From Flavobacterium sp. NG2 (GTDB lineage: Bacteria; Bacteroidota; Bacteroidia; Flavobacteriales; Flavobacteriaceae): a stretch of 64,000 nucleotides of DNA. Shown piece by piece: positions 44,840 through 54,011 of the stretch (the stretch's first letter is position 1; each line of letters opens with the position of its first letter). Below the pieces are notes generated by a model. It saw nothing but the letters and a program-made list of their open reading frames with translations, ran no database searches and was not told where the DNA came from. The position numbers and the translations under genes are program-made. The DNA lies in assembly GCF_034119845.1 (NCBI RefSeq), contig NZ_CP139420.1, positions 598,001 through 662,000 of the forward strand, read 5' to 3'.

Positions 44840-45010
44840 TATACCATCGCTAGCACTATAGCCCAGGTGGAAGCGGCAGCCCCGATGAAAAAAAGCTGAT
44901 TTTTACGGAAGTTACAGAGCGACCGGAGGAAGCTCCTGTAACGACCTAGTAAAAAAAGCTTTTTGAAGAGGGCTATAGCGTACGACTGGAATAGCTTCTT
45001 AAAAAGAACT
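44840..45010. repeat. Structured GC-richer intergenic element
   Basis: A 9-bp inverted repeat, CTATAGCCC (44856-44864) / GGGCTATAG (44970-44978), encloses about 105 bp that fold again (GTTACAG / CTGTAAC, GGAG / CTCC). The word AAAAAAAGCT occurs twice. Base composition is clearly richer in G+C than the flanks. I recognise the CTATAGCCC...GGAAGCGG wording as that of a repeat found between flavobacterial genes. It is probably a non-coding mobile or REP-like element, or a structured RNA. An open minus-strand frame across it is unlikely to be coding. Confidence 0.55.
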
Positions 45011-45063
45011 TTGTATAGATTTAGAAAAAATGAAGTAATTTGCGGTCTCAAACCATGATACCT

Positions 45064-45531
45064 ATGATTGAAATAGAACGTAAATTTCTAGTAACATCTA
45101 CTTCTTATAAAGAAAGTGCTTTTTCAAAAAAACGCATTAAACAAGGCTATTTGAGCTCTGTTCCTGAAAGAACGGTTAGAATCCGCATTAAAGAAGATAA
45201 GGCATTCTTGACCATAAAAGGAGCCTCAAACGCAACTGGAATGTCACGATTTGAATGGGAAAAAGAAATTCCTGTAGACGAAGCTGAAAAACTGCTGTTA
45301 TTATGCGAAAAAGGAATTATTGACAAAACGCGATTTGAGGTTAAACAAAACCAACACGTTTTTGAAGTAGATGAATTTTACGGAGAAAATGAAGGCTTGG
45401 TTATGGCTGAAATTGAGCTAAAATCAGAGAATGAATCTTTTGAAAAACCGGATTGGCTAGGAGAAGAAGTAACAAACGACAAACGGTATTACAACTCGTA
45501 TTTGAGTCAAAATCCGTTTGTTAAATGGTAA
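45064..45531 (+). CDS. CYTH-domain protein (triphosphate tunnel metalloenzyme)
   Basis: 156 aa from ATG 45064, chosen because the family signature MIEIERKFLV normally begins the protein; ATG 45055 is an alternative. The tunnel residues are present: EIERKF, RTVRIRIKEDKAFLTIKG, RFEWEKEIP, VDEFYGENEGLVMAEIEL and NDKRYYN. CYTH enzymes hydrolyse tripolyphosphate or nucleoside triphosphates with a divalent metal; short bacterial forms are often inorganic triphosphatases. It ends with no gap before the converging RlpA-like gene. Its natural substrate is unknown. Confidence 0.9.
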   Translation: MIEIERKFLVTSTSYKESAFSKKRIKQGYLSSVPERTVRIRIKEDKAFLTIKGASNATGMSRFEWEKEIPVDEAEKLLLLCEKGIIDKTRFEVKQNQHVFEVDEFYGENEGLVMAEIELKSENESFEKPDWLGEEVTNDKRYYNSYLSQNPFVKW

Positions 45532-45999
45532 TTAATTTACCACTTCTTCAATGGTAACAACCATTACACCGATACCTTTGTTTTTTGCGATTTCCATAAA
45601 ACCGCGTTTGGTTAAATCAATTTCACGCCCTCTAGAGAAAGGACCTCTATCAGTCACCTCAACAATGATGGACTTTCCACTGGCTTGATTAGTCACTTTT
45701 AATTTGGTTCCAAATGGGAATTTACGATGAGCCGCAGTATAAGAATTATTATCAAATTTTTCTCCACTAGCGGTTTTCTTTCCATTAAACTTATCCGCAT
45801 AATAAGAAGCATTAGCATCCTTCTTGTAGAACTTCAATTTTAATTTTTCAGTTCGAACAGTATCTTTATTCGTTCTAACAGTATCTTTAGTAACTGTTGT
45901 TTTTAGCAAAGAAGATTTCAATTTCTCTACAATAGAACTTTGACAGGTCGCAAGTCCTATAACAGCTACTAAAAAAAATAATGTTATCGATTTTCTCAT
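45532..45999 (-). CDS. RlpA-like lipoprotein with double-psi beta-barrel
   Basis: 155 aa with a lipoprotein signal (GLATCQSS). A Lys/Thr-rich linker (KDTVRTNKDTVRTEK is an internal repeat) is followed by the RlpA double-psi barrel (residues about 68-152): ASYYADKFNGKKTASGEKFD, RKFPFGTKLKV, VTDRGPFSRGREIDLTKRGFMEI. RlpA proteins cut or bind glycan strands lacking stem peptides. There is no SPOR domain. It meets the CYTH gene tail to tail with zero spacing, and no separate terminator is visible in between. Confidence 0.9.
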   Translation of the reverse strand: MRKSITLFFLVAVIGLATCQSSIVEKLKSSLLKTTVTKDTVRTNKDTVRTEKLKLKFYKKDANASYYADKFNGKKTASGEKFDNNSYTAAHRKFPFGTKLKVTNQASGKSIIVEVTDRGPFSRGREIDLTKRGFMEIAKNKGIGVMVVTIEEVVN

Positions 46000-46083
46000 T
46001 TTGAATTTTTGGGTTGTAAACTATTTTACAAAAACCATACCTCATTACAAGAACTCTCTAAGAAAGACAGAGTTCTTACCTTG

Positions 46084-46506
46084 TTACAGCCAAAGCCCCC
46101 AAGGTAACCTACTCAAAATAAGCAACAAACCTACTCCATAATACACAGAGAAAGTTTTAAATTTAGATTTACTAGTAGTTAGTTTTTTATGTTTAGACCA
46201 TCCAATGGTAATCAGAGTGATTGCAATGATGTTAATAAGCGGATGTTCTAATGATGTTAATCGCAAAATTTTATCGCTCATTTGTCCTAATGAAGAAAGC
46301 CCCAAAGGCGAGACAAAATATAAAATCAATCCTATCAATAATTGTGTATGAGTTCCTATCAATCCCATGATTGCAATTTTTCGATCTTTTGGTGTAAATT
46401 CTTTATCACCTAACAATCCTATAGCTGCATTAGCAACTGCAATAATCAATAACAAAAGAGCCATATAAGCCCAACCTGAGTGGAATTTCTGAATAAACTC
46501 GTACAT
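46084..46506 (-). CDS. Conserved Bacteroidota four-helix membrane protein
   Basis: 140 aa with four predicted membrane helices (residues about 13-32, 46-64, 88-104 and 120-138). Recognisable stretches are FHSGWAYMALLLLIIAV, IGTHTQLLIGLILYF and a C-terminal RLPWGLWL. I recognise it as a small membrane family common in Bacteroidota but know of no established function. The conserved His/Gln in the second helix and the His near residue 87 lie within or near the membrane. It stands alone between rlpA-like and pgi genes. Confidence 0.8.
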   Translation of the reverse strand: MYEFIQKFHSGWAYMALLLLIIAVANAAIGLLGDKEFTPKDRKIAIMGLIGTHTQLLIGLILYFVSPLGLSSLGQMSDKILRLTSLEHPLINIIAITLITIGWSKHKKLTTSKSKFKTFSVYYGVGLLLILSRLPWGLWL

Positions 46507-46548
46507 AAATATTTATTTTTTTAAAACAAATATAAACAAAATAGTCAT

Positions 46549-46584
46549 AAAAAAAAGCCCTAACTCCTAATAGAGTTAAGGCTT
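46549..46584 (-). terminator. Terminator of pgi
   Basis: On the minus strand AAGCCTTAACTC / GAGTTAGGGCTT is followed by a run of T's, about 40 bp after the pgi stop. Confidence 0.88.
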
Positions 46585-46626
46585 AAGACTTTTTTAACTT
46601 CTTTTAAACTGAAGCCAAATTGTTTT

Positions 46627-48270
46627 TTATTTATTTTTCAAAAAATAGTTTAACAAAAACGAAGTCGAACTATCATGAGTTTTAACTGTTTTAGTATTGA
46701 TTTCATCCAAAATAGAATTAGCTAATTGCTTTCCTAACTCTACTCCCCACTGGTCAAAACTAAAGATATTCCAAATAATTCCTTGTACAAAAATTTTGTG
46801 CTCGTACATCGCAATCATTGACCCTAGTGTTTTTGGAGTCAATTTATCAATTAAGATTGTATTTGTTGGTTTGTTACCTGTAAATACTTTGAAAGGCAAC
46901 AAATAACTTGCAGTAGCAGCATCTAATCCTTGTTTATCAAACTCAGCTTGCACTTGTTCAGCCGTTTTCCCGTGCAATAAGGCTTCGGTTTGCGCAAAGA
47001 AATTTGACATTAGTTTATCATGATGTCCTTCGTCTCCATAAAGAGGTTTTACGAAACCGATAAAATCAGATGGAATCAACTTAGTACCTTGGTGAATTAA
47101 TTGAAAAAACGCGTGTTGCGAATTTGTTCCTGGCTCACCCCAAATAATGGTTCCTGTTTGATAATCTACAGGCTTCCCATCTCTACCTACACTTTTACCA
47201 TTACTTTCCATAGTTCCTTGCTGTAAGTAAGGGGCTAATTTTTGCAAATATTGTGTATAAGGAATCAAAGCTTCACTTTCAGCTCCAAAGAAATTATTAT
47301 ACCAAACACTCAACAAAGCTAATATTACAGGAGCATTTTTATCAAAGTCAGCTGTTTTGAAATGGGTATCCATTTCGTTAGCTCCATTCAATAATTGCTC
47401 GTAATTATCATAACCTACAGCTAAACTGATTGTTAAACCTACCGCACTCCATAAAGAAAAACGACCTCCAACCCAGTCCCACATTGGAAAAACATTATCT
47501 GGATTGATACCGAACTCCGTTACTTTTTGCATATTAGTAGAAACCGCAACGAAATGCTTAGCCACATCTTCTTGAGTAGCTGAATTTAAAAACCATTTTC
47601 TGATGGTTTCTGAATTCGTAAGCGTTTCTTGAGTTGTAAATGTTTTTGAAACAATTACAAAAAGGGTAGTTTCTGGATTTAATTTTTTGATGATTTCGTT
47701 TACATGATCTCCATCAACATTGGAAACAAAATGTACATTCAAATCATTTTTGTAAAACTGCAAAGCTTCAACAACCATAGCCGGCCCTAAGTCTGAACCA
47801 CCAATACCAATGTTTACCACATCAGTAAAAGCTTTTCCAGTATAACCCTTGCGAGCACCCGAAACTACTTCATTAGTAAACGCTTTGATTTTAGCTTTCA
47901 CTTCGTAAACTTCAGGAATTACATTTACGCCGTTTACATTTACAACTTCAGTTTCTTTTGCCCTTAAAGCAGTATGAAGCACTGCTCTATTTTCAGTTTT
48001 ATTGATGATTTCACCGCCAAAATAATCAGCAATAGCCGTTTTCAATCCTACTTCATTGGCTAATTCTTGCAACAAAGTCATAGTCTCTGCATTGATATTA
48101 TTCTTTGAATAATCAATCAAGAAATCATTCCATTTGATGTTAAAATTATCTGTTCTTGAAGCATCTTCTTTAAACATTTCTTGCATAGAAATATTACGTA
48201 TTGCCTCATAGTGTTTTTGGAGCTTAGTCCAAGAAGTGGTCTCTGTTGGGTTAATTGTCTTTAATGCCAT
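46627..48270 (-). CDS. pgi: Glucose-6-phosphate isomerase
   Basis: 547 aa, the length of the long (E. coli-like) form. The family signatures are [15 protein letters not shown] (about 150), [12 protein letters not shown] (about 207), [15 protein letters not shown] (about 265), [12 protein letters not shown] (about 355) and the C-terminal [13 protein letters not shown] (about 505). It interconverts glucose-6-phosphate and fructose-6-phosphate in glycolysis, in the cytoplasm. It is a single gene with its own terminator. Confidence 0.97.
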   Translation of the reverse strand: MALKTINPTETTSWTKLQKHYEAIRNISMQEMFKEDASRTDNFNIKWNDFLIDYSKNNINAETMTLLQELANEVGLKTAIADYFGGEIINKTENRAVLHTALRAKETEVVNVNGVNVIPEVYEVKAKIKAFTNEVVSGARKGYTGKAFTDVVNIGIGGSDLGPAMVVEALQFYKNDLNVHFVSNVDGDHVNEIIKKLNPETTLFVIVSKTFTTQETLTNSETIRKWFLNSATQEDVAKHFVAVSTNMQKVTEFGINPDNVFPMWDWVGGRFSLWSAVGLTISLAVGYDNYEQLLNGANEMDTHFKTADFDKNAPVILALLSVWYNNFFGAESEALIPYTQYLQKLAPYLQQGTMESNGKSVGRDGKPVDYQTGTIIWGEPGTNSQHAFFQLIHQGTKLIPSDFIGFVKPLYGDEGHHDKLMSNFFAQTEALLHGKTAEQVQAEFDKQGLDAATASYLLPFKVFTGNKPTNTILIDKLTPKTLGSMIAMYEHKIFVQGIIWNIFSFDQWGVELGKQLANSILDEINTKTVKTHDSSTSFLLNYFLKNK

Positions 48271-48372
48271 TTAATTTTTAGTTCAAGTTTTTTTATTGAC
48301 CGTAAAAATACTGAAATTCCTTTTAATAGATAAATGCTTTTAAATTAAATAACATTTTAAAAGCTATGAATA

Positions 48373-48416
48373 AAAAAAATGAGAATCGCTATTTATTAAA
48401 TACTGATTCTCATTTT
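48373..48416 (-). terminator. Terminator of the DUF3108-kynA-M23 operon
   Basis: On the minus strand AAAATGAGAATC pairs with GATTCTCATTTT around a 17-nt loop and is followed by T's, about 30 bp past the M23 stop. Confidence 0.8.
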
Positions 48417-48447
48417 CTAACGGATTTTTACAATAAGTATACTCTAC

Positions 48448-49674
48448 CTACAAATTTCCTATACTATCTAACTCCCTTTTCAAAGGTTCAATTCCAGCAA
48501 AAAAACGTCCTTTATTAGCACCCGACAATGACTCTCCAGTAGGCAAATTCAACCCCAATGGATCCACTTGCACACCGTTTTTCCAAAAACGATAGCATAC
48601 ATGAGGACCTGTTGCCAAACCAGTACTCCCTACTCTTCCTATCGCATCTCCTTGATTAACACGTTGACCTCTTCGAACTAATATTTTTGACATATGTAAA
48701 TATTGAGTAGAATAGGTGCTATTATGTTTTACCTTCACATAATTACCGTTTCCAGCCGTATAACCCGTCATTTCGACTACACCAGAAGCAGTTGTCGTAA
48801 TTGGTGTTCCTGTAGGCGCAGCATAATCTGTTCCTTTATGGGCTTTCCAACGTTTTTGTACGGGATGAAAACGATTCATTGTAAAGCGAGAGGTAAGTCT
48901 ACTAAACTTAATAGGAGTTTTCAAAAAGAAATTCTTTAAGGTTTTCCCCTCATCATCATAATAATCGATTTTCCCAGTGGAAGCATCTTTGACAAATGGA
49001 AAGGCATAATTTATCTTTCCTTTGTATTCGAAAAAACTAGCCTCTAGTTCTTCCACTCCATCATAAATAGAGTCATTGATATATCGCTCTTTAAAAACAA
49101 TTCCAAAACGATCTCCTTTTTTTAATTTAAAAAAGTCAATAGTCCACGAATAGATTTTGGTAATCTGACTCGCTAATCCCGCATCAACTCCTGATTTATC
49201 TAACGTTTCAGACAAAGACCCTTTCAGCACACCTCCTATGGCACGTCTCTTGAGGGTAATCGGTCTTGTTTTTTTATATGCTACAATAGTAGAATCTCGA
49301 AAATCAAAAATATAATAATTCAAAGCATCTGGCTGATACACAAAAACCTGAAGTTTATTCGTTTTATCCTTAGAACGCAACATCGTATAAGCTCTATTAG
49401 GACGAATGACTCTCACATCAAAAGTATCCTTTACACTTTGAACAATTTCATATACTTTTCTATCGCCAATGTTTTGTTTTTCGATAATCGTTCCAAATGT
49501 ATCGCCTTTTTTAACTGTATCTTGAACTACATTAAAATCATCATAGTTAAAACCAAAATCAGAACGATCTGCTTTTTTAATTTTTTCTACTTTAACTGCT
49601 TCAGTCTTTTTTTCTACTTTATTACATGAAAACAGACTAACTAGTACGATGATGGTTAATGCGATTTGCTTCAA
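48448..49674 (-). CDS. M23-family (LytM-type) peptidoglycan peptidase, lipoprotein
   Basis: 408 aa with a lipoprotein signal (SLFSCNKV). Residues about 50-250 form an OapA/LysM-like and inter-domain region as in MepM. The LytM peptidase domain (about 265-385) has His279 and Asp283 in HKGTDYAAPTGTPI, and LHMSKI at about 326. The usual catalytic HxH is His358-Val-Cys360 (GPHVCYRFW), so the last zinc ligand is Cys. It probably cuts peptide cross-links of peptidoglycan from the periplasmic side of a membrane. It is the third gene of an operon with the DUF3108 protein and tryptophan dioxygenase, 29 bp after kynA. Confidence 0.9.
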   Translation of the reverse strand: MKQIALTIIVLVSLFSCNKVEKKTEAVKVEKIKKADRSDFGFNYDDFNVVQDTVKKGDTFGTIIEKQNIGDRKVYEIVQSVKDTFDVRVIRPNRAYTMLRSKDKTNKLQVFVYQPDALNYYIFDFRDSTIVAYKKTRPITLKRRAIGGVLKGSLSETLDKSGVDAGLASQITKIYSWTIDFFKLKKGDRFGIVFKERYINDSIYDGVEELEASFFEYKGKINYAFPFVKDASTGKIDYYDDEGKTLKNFFLKTPIKFSRLTSRFTMNRFHPVQKRWKAHKGTDYAAPTGTPITTTASGVVEMTGYTAGNGNYVKVKHNSTYSTQYLHMSKILVRRGQRVNQGDAIGRVGSTGLATGPHVCYRFWKNGVQVDPLGLNLPTGESLSGANKGRFFAGIEPLKRELDSIGNL

Positions 49675-49703
49675 ACTAAAATTCCTTTTTTTTTACGATT
49701 TAT

Positions 49704-50639
49704 TTATTTCTCTTTTCCCCAATTATCTAATTCTTCATCAGACCATAATTCTGGGAAAAATATTCTTTTTTGGTATTGAGGATGCATGTATTTTCTCCAA
49801 TCACTTCCACCAGTAGCCTCACCGTTGCCTTGACCACTTTGATCAATGTATTTTATAGCCACTCGCAAATGCTGCATTACCCAAGTGATATTAATAGTGT
49901 AATCCAATTGTCTCATGGCTTCTACTAACTCAGTTGATTTTTGGTCTTCGTCTGAAAGCTCTTTGAATTTTCGCCAAATATTACAGCTTTTATGTTCTTC
50001 CATAAAAGTCATAAAAGTAGCCTTATACTTTTTCTCAAACGCTTCTAAAGTATATGATTTCTTTCCTGTTTTATGATCTTTACCAGCCGCTTGCCAATAT
50101 AGTTTTTCGAAAACCTCTTCAATTGAGGTAGCCGCATCGATAGTTTTTCTGTATCTATAATCTACTAAATTTACTAAATCTGTAGTAGCAAATTCTATTA
50201 ATCGGTATTGTGCACTTTGGAATCCACTGGCTGGAGTAAGTGTGTTTCGAAATTTCATGTATTGATCGATTTCCATTCCGTTTTCCATAATGTTAAACGA
50301 AGTGGTTAACATATCAAAATAACGACTAATCCTTGTCAATCTTTCGGCAAAAAATGTGGCTTGAATATCCTGTGTACTCGCGATTTGATCAATCTCCCAA
50401 AGAATCATCTTAAAGGTTAACTCATTTACTTGATGATAAAGAATAAAAACCATTTCATCAGGCAATACAGTTCTTTGAATTTGCAAATTCAGCAAAGCAT
50501 CTGTTTGCATATAATCCCAATAGGTAATTGGTTTTGACCAAAGCAGTCCCTCGAGTTGTGTATCCGTTTTTAAATCAATAGCATCATATTTTAATTCAAT
50601 ATTCTTTAAAATATCGCTCGTACTCTCATTAATGTTCAT
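49704..50639 (-). CDS. kynA: Tryptophan 2,3-dioxygenase family protein
   Basis: 311 aa, all helical. Family features are ITYWDYMQTDALLNLQ, FILYHQVNELTFKMILWEI (about 82-100, distal haem-pocket His), FRNTLTPASGFQSAQYRLIEF (about 130-150) and GNGEATGGSDWRKYM (about 272-286). It oxidises tryptophan to N-formylkynurenine, first step of tryptophan breakdown, in the cytoplasm. The ATG overlaps the stop of the DUF3108 gene by one base (TAATG), so translation is coupled. No other kynurenine-pathway gene is in the window. Confidence 0.92.
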   Translation of the reverse strand: MNINESTSDILKNIELKYDAIDLKTDTQLEGLLWSKPITYWDYMQTDALLNLQIQRTVLPDEMVFILYHQVNELTFKMILWEIDQIASTQDIQATFFAERLTRISRYFDMLTTSFNIMENGMEIDQYMKFRNTLTPASGFQSAQYRLIEFATTDLVNLVDYRYRKTIDAATSIEEVFEKLYWQAAGKDHKTGKKSYTLEAFEKKYKATFMTFMEEHKSCNIWRKFKELSDEDQKSTELVEAMRQLDYTINITWVMQHLRVAIKYIDQSGQGNGEATGGSDWRKYMHPQYQKRIFFPELWSDEELDNWGKEK

Positions 50640-51409
50640 TACATTTTTATTTTAAATGGATTGCTCAGTCCTTTAAACGCATCCAAATCTGCTTTTATTG
50701 ACCCCACTGCTAAACTTGCTTTTATTCGAACAGGCAATCTATTGTCATCATCTGAAATCCAGACGGTTAAACTCTCTTGTTCCTTAAAAACACGACCCGA
50801 TTGCACTAATGGTCTAAATATCATTGAAGGAACGACGCCAAATTTAGTGGTAATATCTTCACGACCTATATACTTTAACTTAAATTTTGTGGTTTCATCG
50901 TCAAAAAACATATCAATAGAGATAGATTCCCCGATTTTCATTTTATCTATGCTCGGGTGATTTCTTAAATAATAAAAAGAAGATAAGATATCCTGTGTTT
51001 TATCAGGAATCACAAAGGTTTTTTCACTTCTGTTTTTATAATCTTTAACTGTAATCTTATTGGCAGACTGATTAAAAAAACCTTCTTGGTTTTTGGTATA
51101 GCCTCCTTCGTCAATTTTTCTCACAAATTGATAGGGGCTTCCTGTTTCTTTATCAATGTAACTTTCATACAAATCATCTACTTTGAAAAAAAATCGAGAC
51201 ATTCCTGTAGTATACCCCTTTCCTATAACATGAAAAACTTTTTTACTATCAATGACAGCTTCTTTAACTTCTAGGGTAGCATAACCCGCATTGACAAAAC
51301 CATAGTGAATACGGAATTTAAACCACTCACCTGGACCAAATGCATCATCATTACGCTTGTCAAAACTAAAAAGGGGAATCAATATTAAGAAGAGTACGAA
51401 CTTTTTCAT
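50639..51409 (-). CDS. DUF3108 domain protein, secreted
   Basis: 256 aa with a signal sequence (FVLFLILIPLFSF). The rest is beta-rich, with the DUF3108 features GEWFKFRIHYGFVNAGYATLEV, YTTGMSRFFFKVDDLYESYID and ISDDDNRLPVRIKASLAVGSIKADL. Function unknown; probably periplasmic or outer-membrane associated and lipocalin-like in shape. It is the first gene of the operon with kynA and the M23 peptidase, with a good promoter upstream. The pairing with an envelope peptidase suggests a cell-envelope role (inference). Confidence 0.85.
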   Translation of the reverse strand: MKKFVLFLILIPLFSFDKRNDDAFGPGEWFKFRIHYGFVNAGYATLEVKEAVIDSKKVFHVIGKGYTTGMSRFFFKVDDLYESYIDKETGSPYQFVRKIDEGGYTKNQEGFFNQSANKITVKDYKNRSEKTFVIPDKTQDILSSFYYLRNHPSIDKMKIGESISIDMFFDDETTKFKLKYIGREDITTKFGVVPSMIFRPLVQSGRVFKEQESLTVWISDDDNRLPVRIKASLAVGSIKADLDAFKGLSNPFKIKM

Positions 51410-51454
51410 AATTTACTTTTTCTATTATTGATTAGAGGAATACAAATTTTGTTC

Positions 51455-51485
51455 CAAATATATTAAAACATAAAAACTCAGTCAA
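51455..51485 (-). promoter_or_regulatory. Promoter of DUF3108-kynA-M23 operon
   Basis: On the minus strand TTG (51485-51483), 20 bp, then TATATTTG (51462-51455), an exact -7 match, 46 bp before the ATG. The -33 element sits inside the terminator hairpin, so upstream transcription and initiation here share the same DNA. Confidence 0.65.
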
Positions 51486-51504
51486 ATTAATGACTGAGTT
51501 TTTA
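51470..51504. terminator. Bidirectional terminator
   Basis: A perfect stem, AAAAACTCAGTCA / TGACTGAGTTTTT, with a 7-nt loop (a T7 stretch of pairing to A/T runs on either side). It lies 270 bp downstream of the patatin-BamA gene and so could also end a short RNA. Confidence 0.88.
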
Positions 51505-51595
51505 TACTATTAACTAACCAAAAAACTATAAATTATGAAATTTATATCAAATAGGAAGGAAACCACCCCTTCCGTTTTGTGATTACAAAGTTAGA
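51470..51595 (-). ncRNA. Candidate small RNA
   Basis: On the minus strand TAACTTTG (51595-51588) is an exact -7 element. About 110 nt later a perfect terminator hairpin follows (51504-51470). The predicted RNA begins with a second hairpin, GGAAGG-8 nt-CCTTCC, contains no ATG frame, and ends at the terminator. No clear -33 TTG lies at the ideal distance; one is 24 bp upstream. Evidence is layout only. Confidence 0.35.
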
Positions 51596-51771
51596 CAAGA
51601 ACACTGAATTATTTACACAAAAATAGATATTTTTGATACGATTTATGAAGTTGATTCATAAAAACGGTTATTTTTTTACATAATATAAAAAATGTTACTT
51701 TTTTATATTATCCCCATAATTATAACCGAAAAGTGTTGCGATAATAAAACACTCCCTTTTCACACTATAGA

Positions 51772-53979
51772 CTAAAACAAAAAACCAACACTAATCCATG
51801 AAAATCCTGTTGTATTATCAGGCGACCAAGAGTGTTTGAATTCAATAGGCCCTATAACGGTTTCCAACCCATATCCCACTGCATATCCAGAATACTTAGG
51901 CACAGAGACCCAGTCATTTATGTTCTTAAATATTTTATCTCCCAAATTTGCAAAATTAGCTGAGAAATTAAAGTGATTGTTCTTATAAAATTCATAATCC
52001 AAACTTCCCGTAGATTTGATATAGCTATTTCCCCCTAAACTCAAAAAATCATACCCATAAAAGGGTCTAAAATTATTTATTGGATTAAATCCATAACCTC
52101 CTAACACAAAATTCAAGAATGAAACACTTTTATCACCTAAGGTAAAACCTGCTTCATTTTTAATAGTAAATGTGAAATCTTTACAAATCGAAAAAGCACC
52201 CCCAAAACCCCCTTTCACTATAGTATAAGGATTAAATTCTTTTGAGTAATCAGAAGACAGTAAATAGGTTTGAATATCACCCGAAAAATACAATCCTTTT
52301 TTAGGAAAATGTTTGTCGTCAAAGCTATCAAATTTCAAGTACCCAAAAGCACTGAGATAATTACTATTATCGATAGTGGGATTATTATTTGAAAGCGTTT
52401 CTGAGTCAATTTTCAGAAATTTAAGTTCAAAACCTCCTCCAATTAAAAATTCTTGTAAAAATAAAGATTGAAAATAAGCCTGATTAGTCAAGTCCCAAAA
52501 ATCAACATTTATAGTACTCTGACCGATAGGCACAAAATCTAAATTCCCTTTACTATTTGTAACATTTCGATTAAATTGATTAAACTGAGATTTGAAACCT
52601 ACACTAAAATTGTACCCATTCTCAACATAATAATCAAAGTTATACCTCACATTATCTCCTAATACGATATCTAATGAAGCGATATCATTTTTAAAAAAAC
52701 GTTTCTTTTGAGTAACATTAACCAAAACAGCGCTTTTAAACAATTCATCATAATGCAATCCAAACTTTAAAAATGATTTAATAGGTTCTTCTCTCAGTAC
52801 CAAATTCAAATCATCTCCTCCTTCAATATTTGGACTTAAATAATAATCTATACTACTAAAATTATGAGTAGCATCAATATTGGTAATTCCTCTTTCTAAT
52901 TGTTTATACGTAATTTCTGTGTCGGGCTTAAAACGTAGCTTCCCAATAATATAATCCCTTGTATAATTTTCTAATTCGTTACAATTTATTTTCTTTATTT
53001 TAAGGATTTGATCCTTAAGCACCAAAGGAGGTTTCACATATTTTTCACCGTCATCTACCAATGCTTTTAGTTTTTCATAAACCGAAAAGGCAGCTTCCTC
53101 ACCTTTTTTCACGATTTCCTCACCTAAATCAAATGAAATAACCCCATAATTCTTTATATCTGGCTTGATATAAATATCCGTTTTCATCACATTTCTTTTC
53201 ATCTTCTCAATCGAATGAAGATTTGTAATTTGAACCAAGATTCTTGTTGCATCATTCAAGCCCGTTTTTGTAAGCAAATCGTCTTGAACATCCACACCAA
53301 TGATAATATCTGCTCCCAAAGCTTTTACTTCGTCAATGGGATAATTATTAGTTACTCCCCCATCAACTAGTAACTCGTCATTTAATTCTATAGGCGAAAA
53401 TAACGATGGAAAAGCAGCACTGATGATCATGGCTTGAGCTAGATTACCTTTATTCAAAACAACCTGCTTACCTGTTTCTATATTAGAGCCTATGCATAAA
53501 AAAGGAGTTGGCAATTGATTAAAATCTCTTATATGCCTAACATTGCGCGTCAACTTACTCAATAAGTTGAAATTATAAATTCCTTTCGAAAGCGCCTCTG
53601 GAATTCCAATTCTAAATTTGTCAAAAGGCAACACTAAAGCATATACTTCATCATTACGTTTTTCATAGAAATTTTTGGAGGCTCTAGGCACATAGTCATT
53701 TAATAACTCGTCAAAATTTGTTGCCTTAAAGATAGAATCCACTTGGGCTGCATTATAACCAGAGGCATAAATCCCTCCAACAATTGCTCCCATACTTGTC
53801 CCGCCTATATAATCCACTTTAATACCAACTTCTTCAAGCACTTTCAAAACACCTATATGTGCAAATCCTTTAGCACCTCCACCGCTTAAAACCAAACCTA
53901 CTTTAGGTCTCTTTTGTTCTTGAGAAAACAATTGGAGTCCTGAGAAAAATATAAGTATAAGTAGTATATATTTTTTCAT
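51772..53979 (-). CDS. Patatin-like phospholipase fused to BamA/TamA-type barrel
   Basis: 735 aa with a signal peptide ending LQLFSQ. Residues about 25-215 are a patatin domain: oxyanion loop GGGAKGFAHIG, nucleophile Ser62 in GGTSMGA, and catalytic Asp206 in VDGGVTNN. A POTRA-like domain follows (about 320-385, IKKINCNELENYTRDYIIGKL), then a 16-strand outer-membrane barrel of the Omp85 type to the C-terminal ISVGFLF. This is the PlpD-like (type Vd) layout, in which the barrel anchors or exports the lipase. It lies 32 bp after uvrC in the same direction and may share its transcript. Confidence 0.93.
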   Translation of the reverse strand: MKKYILLILIFFSGLQLFSQEQKRPKVGLVLSGGGAKGFAHIGVLKVLEEVGIKVDYIGGTSMGAIVGGIYASGYNAAQVDSIFKATNFDELLNDYVPRASKNFYEKRNDEVYALVLPFDKFRIGIPEALSKGIYNFNLLSKLTRNVRHIRDFNQLPTPFLCIGSNIETGKQVVLNKGNLAQAMIISAAFPSLFSPIELNDELLVDGGVTNNYPIDEVKALGADIIIGVDVQDDLLTKTGLNDATRILVQITNLHSIEKMKRNVMKTDIYIKPDIKNYGVISFDLGEEIVKKGEEAAFSVYEKLKALVDDGEKYVKPPLVLKDQILKIKKINCNELENYTRDYIIGKLRFKPDTEITYKQLERGITNIDATHNFSSIDYYLSPNIEGGDDLNLVLREEPIKSFLKFGLHYDELFKSAVLVNVTQKKRFFKNDIASLDIVLGDNVRYNFDYYVENGYNFSVGFKSQFNQFNRNVTNSKGNLDFVPIGQSTINVDFWDLTNQAYFQSLFLQEFLIGGGFELKFLKIDSETLSNNNPTIDNSNYLSAFGYLKFDSFDDKHFPKKGLYFSGDIQTYLLSSDYSKEFNPYTIVKGGFGGAFSICKDFTFTIKNEAGFTLGDKSVSFLNFVLGGYGFNPINNFRPFYGYDFLSLGGNSYIKSTGSLDYEFYKNNHFNFSANFANLGDKIFKNINDWVSVPKYSGYAVGYGLETVIGPIEFKHSWSPDNTTGFSWISVGFLF

Positions 53980-54011
53980 AGTAAAGTACTTTTTTAATAT
54001 CGTAATATTAT

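Larger units (their letters stand above)
51410..51771. other. Intergenic region before the DUF3108 operon
   Basis: 362 bp. It holds the DUF3108 operon promoter, a strong bidirectional hairpin and a candidate small RNA on the minus strand (each listed). On the plus strand there is only a 15-codon frame, MKFISNRKETTPSVL (51535-51582), which I do not regard as an established gene. The stretch 51600-51771 is AT-rich with no clear feature. Confidence 0.5.

Noticed and set aside
44803..45051. 82-codon minus-strand open frame between dinB and the CYTH gene
   Set aside because: It covers the structured repeat element, its protein is a run of Leu/Phe/Arg with no family likeness, and its composition follows the inverted repeats.
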